Shown: piece after piece, positions 25,108 to 34,695 of the stretch | Layout: each line of letters begins with the position of its first letter | Numbering within the stretch: the first letter of the stretch is position 1 | Source of the DNA: Leptospira sp. | GTDB taxonomy: Bacteria; Spirochaetota; Leptospiria; Leptospirales; Leptospiraceae | NCBI GenBank assembly: GCA_009991425.1 | Contig: JAACWH010000034.1 | Coordinates: 51,764 to 115,763 of the forward strand | Length of the DNA stretch: 64,000 nucleotides | Reading direction: 5' to 3' | Program-made: the position numbers and the translations under genes | Notes under the pieces: model-generated | Told to the model about the DNA's origin: nothing | Databases searched by the model: none | What the model saw: only the letters and a program-made list of their open reading frames with translations

Positions 25108-25815
25108 ATGAAAGCTACTATGAAATATTTTATTTCAGATGGAATACGTCCATGCAGTAGATTTTTGATTGCAAGCTTTTGCTTCTTTATTTCTTGTTCG
25201 AAACCTTTTCCAGAATCACCCTTGCTTGATCTTGTGCTCTTGCAATCCATCCAAAACCAATTGAATGCGAATTCTACTACGACAATTACGAATACAACGA
25301 AGTATATTTTTGTTACTCAGGCGACCTTTCAAGGAAATCTGGGAGGAGTGAGTGGGGCTGATACAATTTGCCAAAATGAAAAGGAGAATAATTTCTCTTC
25401 TTTGGCTGGAGCAAAATCTGAATATAAGTCTCTGTTAGTTGATGGTGTCGCTCGTGTTGCATGCCTTACTGCAAATTGTACAAGCACTATTGGAAATAAT
25501 ACCAATTGGGTATTGCAGCCTAACAGTAAATACTATCGTCCCGATGAGCAGTTGGTATTTGAGACCAATGGTGCTGGGATTTTTGTTTTTGGAACACTTA
25601 CAAATGCGTTTAGTACGGTAGGAACTGACCAATGGTGGACGGGTTTAGATACAAATTGGACAACAAGTGGCGATGATTGTTCCAATTGGGTAAGCAACGC
25701 AGGCGGAGTGTTTGCACTTTTTGGTTTGGGTGCAAATACCAATGACTCAGCAATTTCAGATTTTGCATCCACAGCTTGTAGCAATTCGAAAAAGTTACTT
25801 TGTGTTCGGAACTAA
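25108..25815 (+). CDS. DUF1554-domain lipoprotein
   Basis: This 235-residue protein has a long signal ending in FISC (lipobox, Cys30), a short linker rich in Asn and Thr, and a DUF1554 domain (about 66-235). Family marks are KYIFVTQATFQGNLGG, GADTICQNE, YKSLLVDGVARVAC, WWTGLDTNWTT, CSNWVS and the final KLLCVRN, with six or more cysteines. DUF1554 is nearly confined to Leptospira, and the proteins are thought to be surface-exposed. Function is unknown. A second copy lies at 62813-63796. The stop overlaps the convergent response-regulator gene by 4 bases. Confidence 0.88.
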   Translation: MKATMKYFISDGIRPCSRFLIASFCFFISCSKPFPESPLLDLVLLQSIQNQLNANSTTTITNTTKYIFVTQATFQGNLGGVSGADTICQNEKENNFSSLAGAKSEYKSLLVDGVARVACLTANCTSTIGNNTNWVLQPNSKYYRPDEQLVFETNGAGIFVFGTLTNAFSTVGTDQWWTGLDTNWTTSGDDCSNWVSNAGGVFALFGLGANTNDSAISDFASTACSNSKKLLCVRN

Positions 25816-26459
25816 AGATTCTTATTTGCAAATAAGACAAGTTCTGTAGCCTTATGAATTTCCAATTTATCCATAATATTTTGTCTATGGATTTTAGCTG
25901 TTTTGGGTTTGATGTCCAAGGCGAGAGCTACATCTGTATCATTTTTTCCCTCAGCGATTAACCTTAGAATTTCTAATTCTCGTTTAGTCAGAAGTTTGAT
26001 TTTTTCAGAATCATTGCTTTCTAAATCATGCTCATTCGATTGCAAATTGCCTTTTGCCATGAGTCTCGGACTCAAGTAATACTGTCCCTGCATGACTGAT
26101 TTTGCTGCTTCTACTAAATCTCTGCCCGCTTCATCCTTGAGAACATAGGCATGGACTCCAATTTTTTTTGCCTTCTGTATGTATTCAAATTGGTCATGAC
26201 GAGATAGTAAAATAATCTTTGTTAGCGGAAGACTGCTTCTTATCTCAGAAGCAAGCTCTAGCCCTGATTTACCTGGCAAAGATATATCCAATACTAGTAG
26301 ATTGGGTTTTAATTTTAGTATTTCAGGGAAGGCATTCTCTGCTGTTCCAGCCTGTCCTAGTATTTGAAAATCTGGATTGGATTGAAAAATAAGAACCAGA
26401 CCTTCTCTTAGAATCGTATGATCATCCACAAAATAAACAGTGAATGGTATTTTATTCAT
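25812..26459 (-). CDS. NarL/FixJ-type response regulator
   Basis: This 215-residue regulator has a receiver domain (about 5-125), with the acidic pair Asp12-Asp13, phospho-acceptor Asp58 in LLVLDISLPGKSG and the Lys of YVLKDEAG. A LuxR-type helix-turn-helix follows (about 148-212, LTKRELEILRLIAEGKNDTD). Phosphorylation by the adjacent kinase should drive DNA binding. Its start overlaps the kinase stop by 8 bases. No target operon can be named from the sequence. Confidence 0.93.
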   Translation of the reverse strand: MNKIPFTVYFVDDHTILREGLVLIFQSNPDFQILGQAGTAENAFPEILKLKPNLLVLDISLPGKSGLELASEIRSSLPLTKIILLSRHDQFEYIQKAKKIGVHAYVLKDEAGRDLVEAAKSVMQGQYYLSPRLMAKGNLQSNEHDLESNDSEKIKLLTKRELEILRLIAEGKNDTDVALALDIKPKTAKIHRQNIMDKLEIHKATELVLFANKNL

Positions 26460-27420
26460 CGTTTAACTTACCTGAATGATGAAAAGGAATCTGAATGAAT
26501 ATTTCAGTTCCCTTTCCGGGATGAGAATGAATTTGAATGGAACCATCAATGTTCTCTACTCTACGCCTTATATTTTCTAAACCAAAACCTTTGGAGTGAA
26601 TCTGAACTAATTCAGTTTGAAAGCCAACTCCATTATCTTGGACACTTAGTACAATAGAATTATCCTTAGTGATGAGTTCAATATGTACTTCAGATGCCTC
26701 AGAATGTTTTATTATATTGGAACAGGATTCTTGGATGATTCTATAGATCTGTAGTGCAATTTCTTGTGGAATATCTGAAGTAATTTTATTAATAAAGTGA
26801 GCTTTACCATCTGAAAAGAGAGTTCGTAGTAATTCTCTAACGGCAGGTATGAGACCGAGTTCTTTGAGGTGGGAAGAGAAAAGGCTAGTATAGACTTCTC
26901 TTAGCTCTTGGCTTGCTCGATCAATGATAGCAAGTCCATCTTCCATTTGCCCTGCTTGGAAGTGTAATTTAGCAGCGAGTATGGTTTGTCCAACACTGTC
27001 GTGTAGGTCTTGTCCAATTTTTTGTCTTTCGTTTTCTTGTAGATTGAGTAGTTGGTTATAAAGATTTTTAATTTTTTTTTCTAATTTTTTATTGTCAGTA
27101 ATATCTCTAAGTAAGAATAAAATTTCATTTTTAGAAGGCTTAAGACTATAGCCGTAGGTTTTATTATCGTAATGAAATTCTTTATTTAGGATAGAACGCT
27201 TTCTTGCATGAAGCAAGCTCTTGTGTAAAATCTGCCAGTCATCTTGGTTTAGATTGAAGAGATCTAGAAAGTCTTTGCCTATGGGATCTTGTAATCTGGG
27301 AAATTCTTGCCTAAATGATAGGTTACAAAATGAAACCTTTCCCTGTTTATCTATACTTAATAAGGGAGACAGGCTATCAATTAGGTCAATAAAATATTCC
27401 CTTGTTTGAACTGTCTGCAT
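26452..27420 (-). CDS. PAS-domain sensor histidine kinase of the NarX/DesK (HisKA_3) class
   Basis: This 322-residue cytosolic kinase has no membrane segment. A PAS-like domain spans about 12-110. HisKA_3 follows with the phospho-acceptor His140 in IGQDLHDSVGQ. A HATPase domain follows with the N-box IIQESCSNIIKHSEAS, VQDNGVGF and GFGLENIRRRV. Its natural partner is the overlapping NarL-type regulator downstream. Being soluble, it probably senses an internal signal such as redox state or a small ligand through its PAS domain. Confidence 0.93.
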   Translation of the reverse strand: MQTVQTREYFIDLIDSLSPLLSIDKQGKVSFCNLSFRQEFPRLQDPIGKDFLDLFNLNQDDWQILHKSLLHARKRSILNKEFHYDNKTYGYSLKPSKNEILFLLRDITDNKKLEKKIKNLYNQLLNLQENERQKIGQDLHDSVGQTILAAKLHFQAGQMEDGLAIIDRASQELREVYTSLFSSHLKELGLIPAVRELLRTLFSDGKAHFINKITSDIPQEIALQIYRIIQESCSNIIKHSEASEVHIELITKDNSIVLSVQDNGVGFQTELVQIHSKGFGLENIRRRVENIDGSIQIHSHPGKGTEIFIQIPFHHSGKLNDE

Positions 27421-27468
27421 TCAACAAGACTCTAATTGGATTAGAGTCCGTTGACAAGAAGAAAATAC

Positions 27469-28791
27469 TTAGAATGAAAATACTTGAGAAGTATCTTTAG
27501 TTAAATACCATTCCTTATAATTCACTCCAGAGGAGATATACCAATCATCAAAGAAAGAGTAAGCATTGTTGATATTTTTCTTTTCCAGAGGCCAAGAAAA
27601 TTCACCAGGAATCAAGAATGCCCATGGAAAACCAGCTGGATCTAAATATTTGTCACTGCCATCCGCATTCTTATAAAAACCAAGCCTATGGATGTCCAAA
27701 TTGGTGTTTTTTACATGGATGAATAGATCATAGGGAGCATTTCCCATTTCTAATTTAGGAACAGGGTTGTCTAAGACCAATTCCCACTCAGCCTTATCGC
27801 CGAGAGTAAAACTCTGTCCTTGGTTTGTATTAGATTGAGAAATGGTTGTATTGCTTTCAGGAAGGATCATGAGACTTTCATCTTTTTGCAAATAAGATGA
27901 ATTGGAATAGTATTCGCTACCATTAGGTTTAGTTCTCTTTAAGGTAAGGTTACCAGATACCGATTTGGGAAATTTTATATGTAGAGTATGGTTGTATCCT
28001 GCACCTTTCGCTACATGAGTATAATACCCACGAATACGTGTTATGCGTCCTTGAGAGTCTAAATCTTCTTCATTGAAGACACGAACTATGTAATCATTGA
28101 AATCTGCATCACCCATCTTAGGAAATAAATCTTCATAACAAACTGTATAAAACGATTCACTTGGGATTCTAAGTTTTGTTGATCTAGTTGCATCATTAGG
28201 ATATTCATCATCTGAATCTTGGATACCATCACCATCTGCATCTTGAATGGGTGGTGCTACCTGAGTAAGCGGGGAGGTAAAAAGATATATATCGCGGCTT
28301 AATTCAACAACATTGAGAAGGTTTACTTCGAAGAAGTAGTCTTTAGCAAGATAGGTAACTTGCAATTGAACTTTTGGCTCTTCTCGATTGTTGATGGTAA
28401 AAGAACCAGTCACATTCCCTGATTCATCTGTTATCGCTTTGAACACTGCGTTACCTGCGACATCTTGATGATCCAATTCAATAATCTGTACAAGTGTTCC
28501 TGAAATAGGATTGATGAGATCCCGAACTTTGATCCGAAGTGGGTAGGTTGTAGTATTTTCAAAGAGAAAATCGGAACCACCATTGATATCTTCTATTGTC
28601 ATAGAGAAGGTAGTTTCATCTGTACTATCTGTCCCAGGTAAACTCTGAGAAGAACCGTCAACAGGAGCAACGGGTTGCAAGATAGCCATTAGCCATAAAT
28701 AATTAGGATCTTCTTTCGAAGCACAAGAGAAGGCTAAGCTGAATCCAACAAGCAACAATCCAAGAGACTTAAATTTATTTATATAATTCAT
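27469..28791 (-). CDS. LruC-domain lipoprotein
   Basis: This 440-residue lipoprotein has signal end AFSC (Cys23), an Ig-like region (about 60-180), and an acidic calcium-type segment DADGDGIQDSDD near 184-195 like thrombospondin type 3 repeats. A LruC (DUF4842) domain follows from about 208 to the end, with FYTVCYEDLFPKMGDADFND as its opening. LruC domains occur in Leptospira surface lipoproteins and in some marine bacteria. Its role is unknown, though export and surface location are likely. TATAAT followed by ACGAGG precedes the start. It is divergent from the adenylate cyclase operon. Confidence 0.82.
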   Translation of the reverse strand: MNYINKFKSLGLLLVGFSLAFSCASKEDPNYLWLMAILQPVAPVDGSSQSLPGTDSTDETTFSMTIEDINGGSDFLFENTTTYPLRIKVRDLINPISGTLVQIIELDHQDVAGNAVFKAITDESGNVTGSFTINNREEPKVQLQVTYLAKDYFFEVNLLNVVELSRDIYLFTSPLTQVAPPIQDADGDGIQDSDDEYPNDATRSTKLRIPSESFYTVCYEDLFPKMGDADFNDYIVRVFNEEDLDSQGRITRIRGYYTHVAKGAGYNHTLHIKFPKSVSGNLTLKRTKPNGSEYYSNSSYLQKDESLMILPESNTTISQSNTNQGQSFTLGDKAEWELVLDNPVPKLEMGNAPYDLFIHVKNTNLDIHRLGFYKNADGSDKYLDPAGFPWAFLIPGEFSWPLEKKNINNAYSFFDDWYISSGVNYKEWYLTKDTSQVFSF

Positions 28792-28891
28792 CTTAGTACC
28801 TCGTAATTATAATGCTATAAAAAATGCCAAACGGCAATAAGCCAAAAGGCCTAGAATAATAAATTTTTTCCAAAAAATTCGTGGAATCTGA

Positions 28892-31249
28892 ATGGATTTT
28901 AAATCTAATGGAGCAATGGAATCTTTAGGTATCAATTTTCCTTCAGGGGCTTCCCTTAAGATTAAAATATTATCAGTTGATAATTTCCATGAGATACCAA
29001 CTATTTCCGAAAAGTTTCTTTCTCCCAATAAAGAGAACCAAGTATTTTGTTATTATCCAGAAGATTCACCGACACGAAGCAATTTGTTAAATGCAGTTCA
29101 ATCCTTTAACAAGAATCAAACTACAATTTTTCCAATAGACCATCGCAGAATTATTAAAAAAGAGTTTTTATATTTCAAAAAGCTTGCTTATTTTATGCGG
29201 CAAAAATCTGAAAAAGGGGACATTCTATTAATTGTTCCTGAGTCTCTCAAGACGGAATTAGAAACCTTACTGCCAATCTTATTTCTAAGACCTTTGCATG
29301 CTTCCCCTGAGCTTGTTCTTCTTCAATTATTCAGCAGAAAAGATATTTTAGAATCAGATCGAATAGTCTGTGAGTATTTGAATTATTTAAATCCAAACTA
29401 TCACATTCCTATCTTATTTAAAAAAATCGAATCAACCAGCAATCTTACTGTACAAAAAGTACATACAAAATTTAGTATTCGATTCAAATTACTAGGGATC
29501 ACTACTATACTCTTGACTTTATCTATTTCGGTTATGATTTATTTTGCTTCGATTTTTTTCAAAGAAACAATTTCCGTAATGATCCAAGATTATAACTTAA
29601 GTCTTGCTAGGTTACTAGGTGATGTTGTCAAATCTGATATTGAAAATCTCATTTACAGGGCTGATATTTTTACAAATACAAAGATGAACAGCGCTTCGGG
29701 CAATACTAAATCACTTGAAGAGAAATATTTTTTAAATAATCCATCTGTAGTCTCGATTCAGATTTTAAAAAAGGACACAGTTCTAAAGAATTTTTCTTTT
29801 TTCAATTCAAGTTATTTAAAAGATTATCCATTTTCTGAAGATAAGTTCATTTCATTATTAGAAGAAAGAAAGGAATTGCTGAATCGTTCTAAACTAGGTT
29901 CCGCTTATATTTTAAATATAACTAAATACATAGATTATCCTATGCTTGCTTTAGTCTCTCCTAAGCCAGAGTTAGATGATACAACTACCGTTCAATTTGT
30001 AACACCAAGTTACTTTTTAGATTCCATTCGATCTTCTCAGCAGAGTGATTTTTTTGAGTTGCATATTGTCGATTCCCAAGGAAATAAAATATTTTCAACT
30101 CAAGATGCATTAGATCTAAGTAATTTTCCTATTATAGAAAAAATGCTATCATCTGGAATAGACAATGGTTCACAAAAGTTTGAACATAAATCTATCTCTT
30201 ACCTTGGATCATTTAGAATTATAGATACTTACGGTTTAGGAATAATATCTTCTGTTCCTGAAGAAAAAGCCTTTGAAGCAGTCTACAGAATCCAAAATCA
30301 AAATTTACTTCTATTGATCATGACTTTATCTCTTGCATTTCTTTTAGTTTACCTCTTTGCCAAAACCCTTTCAATTCCTATTATTCGCCTAGTCTCTGCT
30401 ACAGAAAAAATAGAGAAAGGTATCTTTGAACTGGATATTGAACCGACAACAAATGATGAAATTGGCATGCTTACTTCTTCCTTCAAACATATGGCGAGTG
30501 GACTCTTAGAGAGACAGAGAATTAAAGAGGAGTTTGGAAAGTTTGTAAATCCTGAGATTGCGGAAAGGGCGCTTAAGGGAGAAATAATGTTAGGTGGCGA
30601 GAAGAAGAATTGCACTGTATTTTTTTCAGATATACGAAGCTTCACCGCTATGAGTGAGTCCAAAGAACCTGAAGAAGTCGTAGAAATCCTAAATGAATAT
30701 TTTACTCAGATGGTAGATTGCGTTCATCTAACAGGTGGCATAGTGGATAAGTTTATAGGTGATGCTGTAATGGCTCATTGGGGAGCGGTAGTTTCGAATC
30801 AATCTGATCCCAAGAATGCTGTGGACTCAGCTCTTCTGATGAGGAAGGCATTAATTTCCTTAAATGAAAAGTTAGTAAGAGAAGGAAATAATCCCATTCG
30901 AATAGGATGTGGAATCAATTCGGGACCAGTGATTGCAGGTCAAATAGGATCACAAAAGCGCTTAGAATTTACAGTAATTGGTGATGCAGTGAATCTCGCT
31001 TCACGTGTGGAATATTTAAATAAAGATTTCGGTACTGATATTCTTATCTCAGAAAGCACCTATTTGCAATTAGATGGTGAATATGATTGTCTGCCCATGA
31101 AAGAAATCATGGTAAGAGGAAAGGAGAAGCCTCAACAAACTTATGCAGTTCTCGGGAAAGTATCTGATAGCAGTCGACCTAAAGATCTAGCGAGCCTAAG
31201 AATTTTAGTAGGCATTCCAAATATACAGAATGAAGAGAATTATGAGTAA
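28892..31249 (+). CDS. Membrane class III adenylate cyclase with HAMP domain
   Basis: This 785-residue protein has an unusual cytoplasmic N-terminal region of about 195 residues, a first membrane helix (about 200-222), a periplasmic sensor (about 225-468), a second helix (about 472-494), HAMP (about 495-545) and a class III cyclase domain (about 570-755). Metal ligands Asp580 (FFSDIRSF) and Asp624 (KFIGDAVMAHW) have the canonical 44-residue spacing. VIGDAVNLASR supplies the transition-state Asn and Arg, and Lys in VDKFIGD fits ATP rather than GTP. It should make cAMP in response to an envelope signal. It is first of a five-gene operon. Confidence 0.9.
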   Translation: MDFKSNGAMESLGINFPSGASLKIKILSVDNFHEIPTISEKFLSPNKENQVFCYYPEDSPTRSNLLNAVQSFNKNQTTIFPIDHRRIIKKEFLYFKKLAYFMRQKSEKGDILLIVPESLKTELETLLPILFLRPLHASPELVLLQLFSRKDILESDRIVCEYLNYLNPNYHIPILFKKIESTSNLTVQKVHTKFSIRFKLLGITTILLTLSISVMIYFASIFFKETISVMIQDYNLSLARLLGDVVKSDIENLIYRADIFTNTKMNSASGNTKSLEEKYFLNNPSVVSIQILKKDTVLKNFSFFNSSYLKDYPFSEDKFISLLEERKELLNRSKLGSAYILNITKYIDYPMLALVSPKPELDDTTTVQFVTPSYFLDSIRSSQQSDFFELHIVDSQGNKIFSTQDALDLSNFPIIEKMLSSGIDNGSQKFEHKSISYLGSFRIIDTYGLGIISSVPEEKAFEAVYRIQNQNLLLLIMTLSLAFLLVYLFAKTLSIPIIRLVSATEKIEKGIFELDIEPTTNDEIGMLTSSFKHMASGLLERQRIKEEFGKFVNPEIAERALKGEIMLGGEKKNCTVFFSDIRSFTAMSESKEPEEVVEILNEYFTQMVDCVHLTGGIVDKFIGDAVMAHWGAVVSNQSDPKNAVDSALLMRKALISLNEKLVREGNNPIRIGCGINSGPVIAGQIGSQKRLEFTVIGDAVNLASRVEYLNKDFGTDILISESTYLQLDGEYDCLPMKEIMVRGKEKPQQTYAVLGKVSDSSRPKDLASLRILVGIPNIQNEENYE

Positions 31250-32813
31250 ATTAAAAATTTCCATATTTTCAAACTTAGAGCTCAATTTAAGGGATTGGAT
31301 AGTAATTTTACTATCTTTGAGTATTTTTACTGTTAGCTTAGTCTTATTCGTATTTATAGATTTACAAAACAATGATTCCAATAGAGAAATAGTTGGAACT
31401 GTAGTCTATAGAAATCGTGTAGCTCAAAGAAGAAACTCTTCCTCATCTATCTGGTCGGATGTTGTTCAGAAAGAGCAAGTGAGAAATTTTGATTCCATCC
31501 GTACTGATGAATTAGCTGAAGCAATTATTAATTTGAATTCTGGAACAAGAATCGAATTAGATCCTTTTAGTATGATCGTATTGAATATAATCAATGATGA
31601 AGTAGAAATTCAACTGCTTCGTGGTTCCTTAGTCGTTGATCCAAACAATAAAGATAATATTAAAATTCGGAAGGGGGAAGAAACTTCTATATATTTTAAG
31701 CAACTCATTCGTATCTTTGGAAATGAATCTGATTTGATTCAAATATTCTCAAATGGAAAAATTGAAATCCAAACTTTAAAAGAAAAAAATCTTTATTCGG
31801 AAAGACATTTGATTGAATTAGATAAAGCAGAAATTCAAGACTTAGGCGAAACTCTTGAGACTATATCACCTACAGATAATTCTAGATATTTTGTTGGATC
31901 AAAGGAATCTCTCAATATACAATTTCTCTGGAAAAATGAAGAATCTGAGAACCAAGAATTTATACTTTCCTCTGATCCTTTCTTCCGAGAAATATTATTT
32001 AAACAAACAACGAATAAACCTTTTCTTAAGTTATTACTCTCCGACGGAAATTATTACTGGAAAGTTAAGGCTAGTAATACCGCTTCATTGACAAAGCGAT
32101 TTAAGATAAAATCTCTTGAAGAAATTAAAAGTATTAGTCCATTAGAAAATGAGGAAATAAGCTTAGATAGTTCAGAGTTTGTTCCTTTCTCTTGGAATGA
32201 ATCAGAACTTGCTAGTGATTATAAATTAATTATTTCCAAAGATCCACAGAATAAGGAAACCTTTTTGGAAAAAACTTCACTTCGCAACTCTTTATCACTC
32301 TCCCTACCAAGTGGAGATTATTCTTGGAAAGTTATAGGGAATGGTTCCCTTCCTGGATCCAGTACAAGCTCTGAATGGAAAAGGTTTAAAGTTGTGATTT
32401 TGGAGCCTGAGCAAGAGAAAGTTGTAGAAATTCAAACATCTGAAGTCAAAGAAAATGTGAAAATTGTTCAATCCCCTAAATCTCAAGAGGAACTAAGCAA
32501 ACCAAAACCAATTTATCCTCTCTCTGTTGTGGATATGGCGAATAAAGATCGTTTGGTGTTCCGATGGAACAAAGTTTCCTCAGCACAGAAATATGAGTTT
32601 ATATTAAGAGAAGGGAATTCGGAAGGAAAGGAATTAATTCGAAAATTCCTCAATACTAACCAATTTATCCTCAATGATCTTACTCTTCTTGACATAGGAA
32701 ATTTTTCATGGGAAGTTAGGGCTGTAGCAAGTGACCAAGAATCACTTAGTTCAGGAAATATACAATTTCGAATCATACTTTCTAGTGAATTAGAAGCACC
32801 GGTGATCGAATAA
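31230..32813 (+). CDS. FecR-domain membrane protein with Fn3-like repeats
   Basis: This 527-residue protein has a membrane anchor at about 23-45 and a FecR-like domain (about 50-185) with GTVVYRNRVAQRRN and LNSGTRIELDPFSMIVL. Three or four beta-rich repeats follow, each with a pattern like FLWKNEE ... GNYYWKVKAS, the shape of fibronectin-type modules in FecR proteins of Leptospira. A charged linker (about 390-425) precedes the last repeat. The start overlaps the cyclase stop by 20 bases. It probably senses or holds an envelope ligand; no sigma factor is nearby. Confidence 0.78.
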   Translation: MKRIMSKLKISIFSNLELNLRDWIVILLSLSIFTVSLVLFVFIDLQNNDSNREIVGTVVYRNRVAQRRNSSSSIWSDVVQKEQVRNFDSIRTDELAEAIINLNSGTRIELDPFSMIVLNIINDEVEIQLLRGSLVVDPNNKDNIKIRKGEETSIYFKQLIRIFGNESDLIQIFSNGKIEIQTLKEKNLYSERHLIELDKAEIQDLGETLETISPTDNSRYFVGSKESLNIQFLWKNEESENQEFILSSDPFFREILFKQTTNKPFLKLLLSDGNYYWKVKASNTASLTKRFKIKSLEEIKSISPLENEEISLDSSEFVPFSWNESELASDYKLIISKDPQNKETFLEKTSLRNSLSLSLPSGDYSWKVIGNGSLPGSSTSSEWKRFKVVILEPEQEKVVEIQTSEVKENVKIVQSPKSQEELSKPKPIYPLSVVDMANKDRLVFRWNKVSSAQKYEFILREGNSEGKELIRKFLNTNQFILNDLTLLDIGNFSWEVRAVASDQESLSSGNIQFRIILSSELEAPVIE

Positions 32814-33614
32814 ATGAAGATACTAAAACTTTTAATTCTATTTTCTTTGTTTATAGTTCAATTCGAACTCATAGCCCAAGAAAAGGACTTCGTTATTAGG
32901 TGGAAAGAAGTATCAGGAAACAAAGGTTATGTTGTAAAAATTAAAAGCGACAATTTCCAAAAAGATTTGCCGACCGAAACAAATTCTGCAAATCTTTCAT
33001 TGAAACCAGGTAAATATTTTATCCAAGTTGCAGCCAAGAACCGATTTGGGAAGCCTGGAAAATTTTCAGAAGCAAAAGAAATTATGATTCACAAAGATTC
33101 TAATAAAGAAATCGATCTGGCTCAGGATAAATCAATAGAACAAATTTCTCCAGAAACCATGGTAGGATTCTCAAATTACCAATCTTGGATTCCAGGTTAT
33201 ATTCAATATAAGAAAGAGAACTGGATGGATGCAAGTCTCTATTGGATAGCCATGCCAAGTTTAGCTTATATTGGTTATTCGGAAAAACTCCGGGGCGATA
33301 GAATTGCAAGTGATGTATGGAATGATCCAGTTAATTTGTATTTCATTCTTCAGAATCGTTCCCCATTAGAAGTATTCTATTTTAGAGATAGGCGAGAGAC
33401 AGAGAAACTTAAATACGATACAGCACAGATTAACCAAAAATATATAGGCGCAGGATTGTTCTTATTCTATGCTATTCACTGGGCTGATTTATACTTTTTC
33501 AATGGGGAAGGTATAATTAAAAGCTTTTCTTCGTCTAATCGAGAACAAGCTAACATGGGATTTGACCATATAACAGGAATAGAATTTCAATGGAGATTTA
33601 ATACAAATCAATGA
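32814..33614 (+). CDS. Exported Fn3-like protein with C-terminal hydrophobic domain, unknown function
   Basis: This 266-residue protein has a signal peptide (about 1-21, ending ELIAQ) and a fibronectin-type strand pattern (about 24-90) related to the repeats of the upstream FecR protein: VIRWKEVSGNKGYVVKI, then GKYFIQVAAKN. The C-terminal region (about 115-266) contains hydrophobic segments (YWIAMPSLAYIGY and GAGLFLFYAIHWADLYFF) that resemble the DUF5683 type of membrane-associated domain. It follows the FecR gene without a gap and overlaps the PilZ gene by 4 bases. It may work with the FecR protein in the envelope; this is inference from operon position. Confidence 0.6.
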   Translation: MKILKLLILFSLFIVQFELIAQEKDFVIRWKEVSGNKGYVVKIKSDNFQKDLPTETNSANLSLKPGKYFIQVAAKNRFGKPGKFSEAKEIMIHKDSNKEIDLAQDKSIEQISPETMVGFSNYQSWIPGYIQYKKENWMDASLYWIAMPSLAYIGYSEKLRGDRIASDVWNDPVNLYFILQNRSPLEVFYFRDRRETEKLKYDTAQINQKYIGAGLFLFYAIHWADLYFFNGEGIIKSFSSSNREQANMGFDHITGIEFQWRFNTNQ

Positions 33615-34693
33615 GAAGAATTCCTAATATTATAATTATCTCATCTATATTAATTGGATCTATTCCAATATTGGGCTATGCTCTCGTCGCCCTTTCAAAA
33701 ACGATTCCATTTTATGATTTTTCAAGAATTCTCCACCATTATAATATATTTCAGATCTTGTTCAATGTGTTCTTATTTGCAGTTGCAATCGGAATGCTTA
33801 AAATCCAAAAATGGTCTTTTGTTAGTTTTATTATTTTAGGAGTTTGTTTCCTATTCTATTCGATTTTTCTTATATTCTTTTCTTGGTTTGGTTTTCTTTC
33901 TTATAACTTCCATATCTCTGATTATACAATTCTTTTATTCTTAATATCAATTCTAATTGCTTCTCTTGCTTATATCATAAGGAAAGAATTGGCAATGCCC
34001 TACCTTTCAATTTTGGGTAGAGGCTGGAGACTCTCCAGACGTGAGTCCTTGCCTATTAAGATTGAATGGAGCTATGAGCTTGGGTTAGCTGGTTATGGCT
34101 TAACTGAAAATATTTCTTCTAAAGGATGCTTATTGCCTCTCTCAGAATCCATGGTCATGGTGTTTCTTCCTGATGCAAAGATAGAGATGAAACTCTATTT
34201 CGTTGATGAAAATATTGTAAAGGTTATTCCTGTTATTGGAACTGTATTGAGAATTGAAGAGACAATTTCACGAGATAAAGTTGAGGAATCACTTGTAAAA
34301 GCGGGAATACTTTTTGAATATGTACAAGGAAAAACAGACGAAAAATGGGTTTTGAATTTTCTAAATGAAAAATATTCAGCTCGCTACTTAACTGATTTAA
34401 ATGCTAACTTAGAATATAACAAGATATTTAAATCAACTAAAATGTTCAATTTATCTAGAACTGGAATGTATCTAATTTCAAATGAAATGCTAGCCGCGAA
34501 AGAGGAAGTCACAATCGAATTTCATACTATGCTTGGCGGAGTTTCATGCGGTGGAGAAGTTGTTTGGAGTAATCCAAAAGGATTATTTGATAAGCCGCCT
34601 GGATTTGGAATTAAAATCACGAAAGTTAGGAATTTATTCAAATTTTATATATATTTATTTTTCTTAGCTTATCTGGATGAAATAAGAAGATAA
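33611..34693 (+). CDS. Membrane protein with two PilZ (c-di-GMP-binding) domains
   Basis: This 360-residue protein has four membrane helices in its first 120 residues (about 5-28, 48-66, 72-95, 104-122) and then two PilZ-like domains. The first (about 134-240) has RLSRR followed by NISSKG, matching RxxxR and [D/N]xSxxG. The second (about 250-350) has NLSRTG but a weaker Arg motif. It is a likely membrane receptor for c-di-GMP. It sits inside an operon that starts with a cAMP-forming enzyme, so two second messengers may meet here. Confidence 0.8.
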   Translation: MRRIPNIIIISSILIGSIPILGYALVALSKTIPFYDFSRILHHYNIFQILFNVFLFAVAIGMLKIQKWSFVSFIILGVCFLFYSIFLIFFSWFGFLSYNFHISDYTILLFLISILIASLAYIIRKELAMPYLSILGRGWRLSRRESLPIKIEWSYELGLAGYGLTENISSKGCLLPLSESMVMVFLPDAKIEMKLYFVDENIVKVIPVIGTVLRIEETISRDKVEESLVKAGILFEYVQGKTDEKWVLNFLNEKYSARYLTDLNANLEYNKIFKSTKMFNLSRTGMYLISNEMLAAKEEVTIEFHTMLGGVSCGGEVVWSNPKGLFDKPPGFGIKITKVRNLFKFYIYLFFLAYLDEIRR

Positions 34694-34695
34694 TT

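Noticed and set aside
30349..30663. 104-codon minus-strand ORF inside the adenylate cyclase gene
   Set aside because: It overlaps the HAMP and cyclase coding sequence in reverse and has no start signal or motif.
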